18,223 nucleotides of DNA, taken from Conidiobolus incongruus B7586. Its lineage: Eukaryota > Entomophthoromycota > Entomophthoromycetes > Entomophthorales > Conidiobolaceae. A program made the position numbers and the translations under genes. This document shows positions 9,959 to 18,223 of this stretch, piece by piece (the stretch's first letter is position 1; the number at the start of each line of letters is the position of its first letter). The notes below the pieces were generated by a model that saw nothing but the letters and a program-made list of their open reading frames with translations, was not told the DNA's origin and searched no databases. The stretch is taken from contig JNEM01014066.1 in NCBI GenBank assembly GCA_000697335.1, forward strand, positions 1 through 18,223, given 5' to 3'.

Positions 9959-12039
9959 GAAATTGCCATTAAAATGAAAATTATATCAAACTGATGGATT
10001 TTGATGACAAAAGTGTAACTTGAACAGGTAAAACCTTAGGACAATAAAATATTAAAGTATTAATGGACTACATTAACGAATTAAATTGCATTATTTATTT
10101 TCATTTATTATAACATGGCATAATTTTAACACATAAGAGATACAATATTCCAAATAGTTATACTCGTCAAATAACAGTAAAGTTGTAATAATATATTATT
10201 TCCCATGTTTTTCAATAAATTTATATTTAAATCAAGAGAATACATGATATTAACTTTTAAATAATTAACTTAATTACAATTAAAATATCCAAAAATTATA
10301 TATAATATTCATATTATTTAGTTTGTTATTATTAAATTTGATCATATATGCTTTTAATAATGATTCATTTACCAATGAATAGGAAAATACTTGGTTATAT
10401 TTATAATTGATTTTATTAATGTGTCAAGTTTAGGTGAAGATGCTTCATCTTTAAGCATTTATTATAGCTTCAATATTGATTTGTATGAAGTATACAACCA
10501 AAATATAACTGTACCTATAATGAGTACAGGCCTACTTATCATACTTAAATCAGCAGTGTTTACTAAGCTATTGCAAAAACTTAAGGAATAAATATAACTG
10601 ACCGATATTTTTATTTTTGTTTCAGATCAATATTCATATTAGTTATGAGGATTTTTTAAAAAGCACTTTCAAATAAATGAAATTAGGATATAAAGGAGTT
10701 CATATTCTGACGCCATTTCAAATTGTGATCAATAGTTTTAAAGCTGTGAGCTTTTTAAATAAGTCAAATTTATTCAACATTTGTTCAGTTGAAAATTGCA
10801 ATATTAATAATTGTAACAATAAATAGTGAAACAATATTTTGCTGAAATTAAGTAATATATCCATTTTAATAAAATTTAAAAATACTATACATATATATAT
10901 ATTTAATATTTATTAAAGGAAATTAGGGCTCAATCATGATATATAAAATTAAATAAATTATTTTATTATATTAAATGAAACTAAATTATAATTTTTCATA
11001 CTTTATATAAATAAATATATTTATATATGTACAAATATAATTATTATTTAATTTTCCATTATAATTTTAAATTTCTTTTGAATATCAAATGAATAAAAAT
11101 TAATTAAATTAAATTAATTTATTATAATTTTTTTTTAAAATATACTTAATAAATTAGTTTTAGGTTTTAGAATATGTTATCATAAAATTCACAATATATA
11201 TTTATTAATAATTTGATTATAAATAATTCTATAAATTATATAATTTCCTTAGTATATATTTACTCAAAACAAAATATATTCCAAATTACATATGAAATAC
11301 AAAGTTAGAATCAGTAACACATGTACAATAAATACTATCTGATAATCTATTATTTCAATTTAACTTATTCAACTTTGATTGGACCTAATCAAAATAGAAT
11401 CACTTAGACATTACAAATAATTAAAATAATTTTATTTCAATGAAACTAATTAATTATAATATTGATTACATTAATTTTTTACTAAATTACCAAATTAAGT
11501 TAAATAATGTAAAATATTAAATGTATAAGATTAGATTTTTAATCAAAATGATCATCTAATATTATTTACATCAAGTTACCTAATTTATCAAATGAATTGA
11601 ATAATTATATTTCATTTTCTCAAATATTACCAAGTTTATTAACTACAACCATATTTTAATGTATAAGCTATATAAATTCATCTTGTATTAATAATCAATT
11701 AAAATCTAAATTGTAGAAGTATGTATTCTCCTCATACTTTAAGTTTTCAAAACAGTTTTAGTTCCTAGATTTGAAATTTGAGAAATATAAAAAAAGTACA
11801 AATAATAAATGATATCTATTGGAATAGAATAAGTTAAATTGATGTTAGAATATTTATTGAAATTTATTACAATAATTAATAGTGATTATTTTCAAAGTAA
11901 TTGTACAGTCAGTTATAAATTAAGATGGTGTGAAAATATTTTAAATATGTTTTAACATATGCGGTTAAATTAAAATTATTAGAAGTGTAGAGTCGTCTAA
12001 TATATCAAAATACTTTGATAGGTAAAGATCAAGTCATAT

Positions 12040-12066
12040 TGTCAATCAAAAAACTATTGATTGACA
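12040..12066. repeat. Short perfect inverted repeat downstream of the kinase gene
   Basis: TGTCAATCAA and TTGATTGACA form a perfect 10-bp stem with a 7-base loop, about 150 bases beyond the kinase stop codon on the transcribed strand. It could fold in the 3' UTR, but stems this long are expected by chance in such A+T-rich DNA, so no function is claimed. Confidence 0.5.
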
Positions 12067-12217
12067 TATAATACTCTAAAAATAATTATATTGTAGAAAA
12101 CGGATTCGATGATAGATATCAAATAAACTTGGCAGATATAACAACCTATCAATTAGCCATAAAAATTCCAGCTTGATATTGGGAAAGATTAACTAGGGAA
12201 AGCAATTTTAAATTCGG

Positions 12218-14138
12218 TTACTCGCTCGATAGATCCAAGGAAAAGAATGGATGTTCTAAAGCTTCTTTAGCTGTTAAACGCTCTTCAGGATCATAATTTA
12301 AAAGTTTCGATATTAAATCATACAGACAGGCATTAAATTCAGATGTGGCTGGAATAATCTCCTGATATATTTCGTTAGTTCCTATTTTAACATTGGAACC
12401 AATATATCTTACCTTTAAGCTTTTCATCTTATTAACGAATCTTTTGCTTGTAGGTGTAGTTGAGCTGTTTGGATAATCCAATTTGTCCTGTTTAAAAAAA
12501 GCTTGACCAGCCCTTCTAAAAACATGGTTTAATACATGGTTGTCAAATTCAAATTCAAAATATATAACATACCCTGCTTTCCAAATAATTTTTGTAGGAA
12601 TTTTTCCCAATACAGCCTGCATTAGAGCAAGATGTTCATAATTATCATGAGTTTGAAATAAAGCATCTCCGGTAAATAATTCTGCCAAGATACAACCAAT
12701 AGACCACATATCACATGGATATGACCATCCAGCAGCTAAATAAAAAATTAGTTAAAAGAAATTAAATAGACTATTTCTAGAATTACCTAAAATGATCTCA
12801 GGTGCGCGGTAATGACGAGTAGAAACAACAGAACTATGATATTCTTCTTCAAAAGTAGCACTCCCAAAATCAATCAAGCGAATTTCTGTATTGTTTAATA
12901 TCTTCGTCGTCTTGGAAGATCTCTTCTAAAGTAGTCAAAGTTAAATATTTTAAAATTTTAATTGATAATGGATAATAGTTACTTTTAGAGGTACTTCCTT
13001 ATGTGCGCTATCAATTAATAGAATATTTTCAGGTTTTAAATCAGTGTGAATCAATTTTAATTTATGTAAAACTAAAAAAATATATATTAGTAAAAAAAAA
13101 TAAATAATATTGATGCTTGATACTTACATTCTACACTAGATAAAATTTGCTGTGATATATGCTGAATGTGTTTAGGAGGAAATGGACGAAAAGAATTTTC
13201 TTTGAGGAAATCATATACACTGGGACCTAAAAGTTCAAAAGCCATGCAAACATGATTTTTAAAATCAAAATAATCTTTCAAGTGAATACAGCGCTTCAAA
13301 TTGTATGGATCGTGTGATTTAAGGGTCTGTAATACACGAATTTCGATTCTAGAAGCATCACGATATTTTTGTATAGCTTTGATAATTTTAATAGCAGTAT
13401 AACATCTAGAGGAATGGTCCCAGCATTTAACCACTTTTCCAAAGGTTCCTTGGCCTAAAAGTGAAATTATTTCATCTAAAAAATATAAATTAGCAAGAAT
13501 AATATGAAGAGTTCAATTACATACATCTATCATTAATAAACTGCTTTGGTACAATAATATAGTGGCCATCTTCATCATCACAAGGAGGTTCTACAATAGT
13601 GGAAGGAGGTGGTCGTGTTAAAATTGAAGGAGCAGGTATATTAGATATATTGGGGTTAGAATACTAAAAAGTACAAAGTGAATATAAAATAAAAATAATA
13701 AAATTAATAGATATTTACAGGAACATATGGTTGAACGCGATCGGAATAATTTGGAATGGGTAAAGATGCAAGTTGAGGCTGATGATAAGATAAATATTTA
13801 GATTGGTCGGATGGGGTGTGGTAATTAATGAGGGGAGTGTATGGGTCAGTAATAGGCATTTGGATTTGACGAAGGCTCTCATAGTTGGGGTTATGATTTT
13901 TGGGACGTTTGTATTGGGCCATTTGAAGTTCGGATAAAGGAGGCATTTGAGGGTGTAGAGTGCGGGAATGGTTGGAGATAGGTGGAACAACAGGTAGAGC
14001 TGGTGCCGGAATTGCAGGCTCAGGGATCATAAAGTCATTGTTCTGAGAATGAAGGTAAAGATTGTTTTCCCATTCATGAAGACGCTTGCGACGTCTTGAG
14101 GTAGTGGACATTGTAAAGTTATTTTCATTAACAACCAT
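12218..14138 (-). CDS. KNS1: LAMMER-family dual-specificity protein kinase (Clk/Kns1/Lkh1 type), 7 exons
   Basis: LAMMER kinases phosphorylate SR-type splicing factors and act in stress, morphology and growth signalling. Exons on the minus strand are 14138-13719, 13663-13525, 13475-13128, 13071-12983, 12925-12787, 12735-12573 and 12515-12218, giving 531 aa. The introns are 49-57 nt, several with ACTAAT or GCTAAT branch-like sites. Residues 1 to about 185 are Pro/Gln/Tyr-rich and probably disordered, with a basic RRRKR cluster near the start. The kinase domain begins around [15 protein letters not shown] (187-201). Visible elements are the ATP-binding Lys216 (AIKIIK), helix-C Glu231, the family-typical catalytic loop HTDLKPEN (311-318), DFG (351-353), HYRAPEI (370-376) and [11 protein letters not shown] (412-422), a variant of the EHLAMMERILG signature. 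The C-terminus carries [17 protein letters not shown]. All catalytic residues are present, so it should be active. An alternative start at 14111 ([10 protein letters not shown]) would remove nine residues and looks equally plausible. Confidence 0.95.
12516..12572 (-). other. Stop-free 57-nt intron in the kinase gene (possible retained intron)
   Basis: The intron has a GTATGT donor and a TTTTTAG acceptor. It is exactly 19 codons long and contains no stop in the reading frame, so transcripts that keep it would encode a 550-residue kinase with a 19-residue insert shortly after the LAMMER motif. Splicing is favoured because removal gives [19 protein letters not shown], matching the family spacing before KLDYP. 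The other kinase introns I read in frame contain stops. Confidence 0.75.
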
Positions 14139-17100
14139 CAATTTGATATCATTTCAATGTTTTTAATATGAATTAATCATTTAACTATTCCAATATTTTT
14201 AATCAATATAATCAACTCGAATTAATCTTGGCATATCATTGGCTTAATCTTTCAACATAACAAATGCAATCCAATGAAGTTAAAAACCCCTTCCTTTAAT
14301 GATTTCAGGTATCCAAATCAACACTAATCAAATTCATCCATCTATCCGTTCTGGCTTGATAAATATACCAAAGCACAAATAAAACCAAAATATACAAATC
14401 TAAAACAAAGGTTGATATTTAGTGTCATTCACATATTGCATTTCAAATATGAATATAGTGTTAAATGCTTATCAATAGTAAAAGTTATCACATTAGCTGC
14501 TATTAGAAGTAAATACAGCCATTTCATTTAATATTAAGCCTACATTAATTCGACCAATAAAATTCAGCTATTAAAATCCTTTCCTTTAACCAGTATTCAA
14601 AACAATTTATAAATTTTTGCCGATATAAACAAAAATTGAACTTAATATTCATTTGGATCACTTTATTTATAAATAAATAATATCTTCAAATTTTTATCAT
14701 AATTTGAAATGTAGTATTCTCAACAATATACCATTTTTTGTCCTATATATGTCTTAGAGACTATTAATTCAGTTCATAAACAGAGTGAATTAGATTAATC
14801 AATTCTATTATCCTGTTAAATCGAAAGCATTAAATTTCTTAGCTTGAATAATACAAGAAATAAAACCAATCTTATATGCTTAAATAGATTCAATTACGAA
14901 AGATTTATCAATAGATAATCAATTCTGCCTAGAATATATGGATTTAATGTTGAAAACATATAAGGGAATATTACAATTAAATATTTCGCATTTCATGATA
15001 TATTTAAAATTACTAGATCTTATCTTGTAGATTAAAGGAATTAAATAATAGAATAGTGATTCATTTAATTTAATTTAATTTTGCATGAAAATTAGCACCC
15101 ATTACTAAATAATCGTACCTTAATTTTGAAATAAAGCTTGATAATAGAAGTTTCTGATATTTCTGTAGCTATTTTTATTAAACTATATTAAATTTGATTC
15201 AATTAACAAGTTGCATTCAACATTATCCGAATAATATGTTGATATATCTTTAATCAATTATTATTAATTCAAAAATAAATATTTATTGAGATAAATTTAT
15301 ATCATAATTGATTAAAATGAAAAAAGCAAAACTGGTTACTAACTGTTATAACAACATTTTGTAAGTTTTTGAAAATGATTTGATATTTATTAATGATTTC
15401 AATCTAAGTTTTCTTAACATATTCAAAATTATATAATTATCAAATTATCTATAATTAGTTTACTAATTTTTAATAACAGTCATATTGTTATTTATTAAAT
15501 AATAAAGTTATTTTAAATATTGATTCTAATATCTCCAAGTATTTCCATAAATTATATATTCATCACCAAGTTTATTACAATATCATTAGTTTATTAATAA
15601 TCACCAATATATTACAATGATAAATATACGAAAATGGAAATAGCCTATATAAATAAACATATACAATGCAAATTATATTGAATAAATTGATGAAGATTTA
15701 TTAACAATCAGTATAACTTAACATATTCTAAAACAGGATAAATTAATAAGACTGGTATTATATCCAAGTATTGGAAAAATTCAAACCTTAATAAATTGTT
15801 GATAATAATTTATCATAATATTCTATATTCTAGGTTGAAAAAATAATTTAAGTGTTGTTAATTATAAAAAACTAAACAGTAGTAATCAAATATTGTCGAA
15901 TGTCAGTGCAAATAAAGATTTATTATTATAAATAAGGAATTACTGAAATTTCTTAGATTTGTAAATCAACTTTATAATTTAATATGGTATAGTTTTTATA
16001 CTCAATAGTATCAAAATAAAAACAAGCAGTAAATAATGAAATAACCTTATAATTTAGAATTAATGTAGAGGTCAATTGAATAACTCAACAAGTAATCAAT
16101 TATAAGAGAGAATAAGAGAAACCAATTTTATTAATTTGAGTAAATTTATGCAATCAATTTTGTATAACTCAAATGTAAGTTCATAAATGATATTGAAATT
16201 GATTAATAGATAAATAATAAATATACAAGTTAAGGTATAGAGAGAACTTCTGGATCTAGTCTTTCTATATTAGTCATCTTTTGAATGCTCTATATTCACG
16301 ATTTTTTGATTATTATTATTTTTATATCAATCCTTAATATTAAACTTTTATTATAATTCATGAAATGAAAGAAAATGTAAAATAATAAAATAAATTATAT
16401 ATAATATCAGAAAAAATAGTTTAATTTAACATTAAAATATTATACTTAAATCTATTTATATAGTACTATAACAAATTAAATTTGATTTATAATAAATTCA
16501 AACAAACTCACTAAAAAATCTAGTATTAATTTTTATATCCATCAAATATATATATATAGTATTATAAATGAGAGTTAGTGTAATAATTTTAATTTTATAT
16601 TTATTATAGGCTTAAGGCCTAGTATTATATATAATTAGAAATTTCTCTATTTAATATCATTATGAAATTAATATTAAATAACAATAATATATATAAAATA
16701 TTTAAAAAATATATAATTTATAATTAAACTTATATATTAATTATTAACCATAATAAAATATCTTGTATATTTTTTTTAAAATTTATCTAATATAATTTTA
16801 AAAATATCAAACATTTTACTATACTCTTATTTTTATTTTTATTAATATTTTACCAATATATATATAATATTATTATAAATTGAATTCCATAATTCAAATC
16901 AATATTAATAAAAAAATTATAAATAGTAAATAATATATTAAAATATTTTTTATTGCTTTATTTTAAATAAATCAACCTGACTTTTGGATTCATTTTAAAT
17001 TAGATTATACTGAAACTAATAATATATTATTTAATTTTATTTGATTTTCTAGATATATAACAACATTATTGAATGGTATTATATTTGAATATTGAGTATA

Positions 17101-17201
17101 TATTTATAATATATTAGCGTTTTTCATAAAACTAACTAAAAACTTCCCTTAGTAATTTTTTTATATAATAAAAATATAACTACATTTATTATCAATTATT
17201 T
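14139..17201. other. Gene-free A+T-rich region upstream of the kinase gene
   Basis: The first 450 bases or so (to about 14600) are less A+T-rich than the rest and probably hold the kinase promoter and 5' UTR; no specific element can be supported. From 14600 to 17201 the sequence is A/T low complexity, including TTTAA-type short tandem runs near 15062-15080 and a TA run near 16545-16557. I saw no gene, tRNA or mobile element. Confidence 0.5.
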
Positions 17202-17220
17202 CTGTCTCTTATACACATCT
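17202..17220. other. Tn5/Nextera transposase mosaic end (library adapter remnant)
   Basis: The 19 bases CTGTCTCTTATACACATCT are the exact reverse complement of the Tn5 mosaic-end sequence used in tagmentation sequencing libraries. A perfect 19-base match is not expected by chance, least of all in DNA this A+T-rich. No further adapter sequence follows and no partner mosaic end is seen elsewhere in the window. It is best read as untrimmed adapter absorbed by the assembler, so the join here may be artificial. Confidence 0.95.
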
Positions 17221-18223
17221 GAATAATTTTACTAATAATAATAGTTTAAATATTATAAATATAAAATTTATTTAATTATTATTACTTTTGTTATATTTTA
17301 ATTAACCAAAGCTAATTATTATATTATTATAAAAATATAAAGATAAATATAATTCTTTGATTCAATTAATATAATAAAATAGTAAAAAAGTATAATTTAA
17401 AATTTATATATATTTTTTATTAGACTATTAATCAGTTATTAATTGATAGATTCAATTATAGAAGAGTTTTTGATATAAAACAATATTAATGCATAATTCA
17501 AAATATGTCCCAAATTTTTTTCTTGATATTACTTATCACTAGATATCTAAAAAATTATTAATATTGAGTGGATATTTTTACAGCCCCAAATAAATCATTG
17601 ATCCAACTAGGATAAGTTATTGATGCAATATTCAGGAATGGTAACCTAAGAGAAACTTATTACTTCTTTAGCAGTTTGTTAATTTCTTGACTTCGGTGAT
17701 TTATAAATGATTGAATTAGCTCCTCTTTCGGGTTCGATCAGTTATAGCATTCCTTATATAATCGCTATATATTAAAAATAATTTTCTTTTCACCTATAAA
17801 TAATTTACTATTTTATAATAGAAAAATAGGAAATATATTTTTCAGTATATTATGATTTAACTAATAAATAGATAATTTTCTTATTATTATAGTAATTAAT
17901 ATAGTTTTATTTTATTTAATAAATCTTTAAAATAAATAAAATTATTAAATCATATTTTGATATAAATTTTAATTAATCTTAAAAATCATATTAAATGAAA
18001 TACACCATAAAATTTATTCTTAATTAAATTATTAAAGATATTTATATATAACCAATTGAATATTATATTAGTTAATTTATTAAGAATTAAATTTGACATT
18101 ATTTAACTTCTCAGTTTCTTTAACTATTTTTTTTTCACTATTTCAAATTTTAATTAAATTTATTAAAATAAAAAGAATATGTTTTTATTGATAAATATTT
18201 TAAATTTTTTTTTAAAATTTAAA
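17221..18223. other. Terminal A+T-rich region with one less A+T-rich patch
   Basis: Apart from about 17575-17765 this is A/T low-complexity sequence without a recognisable gene. The patch is about 190 bases, noticeably richer in G and C. It translates to stop-broken fragments on both strands and contains a GGGTTCGATC string that superficially recalls a tRNA T-loop but lacks a pairing stem. It may be a remnant of a gene or RNA that I cannot name. Its linkage to the rest of the window depends on the suspect junction at 17202-17220. Confidence 0.4.

Larger units (their letters stand above)
9201..12217. other. Gene-poor A+T-rich region
   Basis: No intact gene is recognisable. One 66-codon open stretch at 10391-10591 (+) has no true ATG start and no family resemblance I can name; it is treated as unproven. 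The last 120 bases or so before 12218 are less A+T-rich and are probably the 3' UTR of the kinase gene, which is transcribed leftward. A trinucleotide repeat and a small inverted repeat are listed separately. Confidence 0.5.

Noticed and set aside
13715-13990. 91-codon second minus-strand frame in the first kinase exon
   Set aside because: The frame at 13719-14138 splices correctly into the kinase domain; the alternative frame does not, and has no homology.
14287-14590. Two similar pyrimidine-rich strings ending TTCCTTTAA (14287-14300 and 14577-14590) upstream of the kinase gene
   Set aside because: They are only about a dozen bases long, 290 bases apart, and simple in composition; that is insufficient to call a promoter element.
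17725-17750. tRNA-like GGGTTCGATC string
   Set aside because: The bases flanking the loop do not form a T-stem, and no acceptor, D or anticodon arm can be drawn around it.
1-18223. CRISPR arrays, transposons, LTR elements and long terminal or tandem repeats
   Set aside because: No spaced repeats, transposase or reverse-transcriptase motifs or matching terminal repeats were recognised on either strand; the repeats seen are simple A/T tracts and one TTA microsatellite.

Overview
This is a eukaryotic nuclear window, most likely from a fungus with a very A+T-rich genome. The evidence is the short spliceosomal introns (48-57 nt, GT...TAG, often with a CTAAY-like branch site near the 3' end), a LAMMER-type kinase, and a transportin whose H8-loop flanks read like fungal Kap104 homologues. 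Coding DNA is only moderately A+T-rich (26 of 60 bases are G/C at 5581-5640), while spacers are extreme (4 of 60 at 16381-16440). The exact lineage cannot be read from the sequence. Stops are standard, and no in-frame TAA, TAG or TGA codon needs reassignment in the two intact genes.

Layout. 1 to about 1090: A+T-rich, with no recognisable gene. About 1090-3785 (+): a heavily decayed MutL-family mismatch-repair gene of the PMS2/PMS1 type, whose motifs remain in family order from the ATPase domain to the C-terminal endonuclease domain and which keeps two recognisable introns. 4255-7137 (+): an intact four-exon transportin / karyopherin beta-2 gene (910 aa). About 8413-9200 (+): a second decayed host gene, resembling BROX-type BRO1-domain proteins, with one recognisable intron. 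9200-12217: gene-poor. 12218-14138 (-): an intact seven-exon LAMMER (Clk/Kns1/Lkh1-type) kinase gene (531 aa). 14139-18223: gene-poor, containing one exact 19-base copy of the Tn5/Nextera mosaic end at 17202-17220, almost certainly a library adapter left in the assembly.

The genes show no operon-like or pathway link. Transportin imports PY-NLS cargo (many are RNA-binding proteins) and LAMMER kinases phosphorylate SR-type splicing factors, so both touch mRNA biology, but their proximity looks incidental. The main biology is two native genes rotting in place around a live essential gene. The main caution is the adapter, which makes contig continuity across 17202-17220 unsafe. I found no CRISPR array, tRNA, rRNA, transposon or virus-derived element that I can support.
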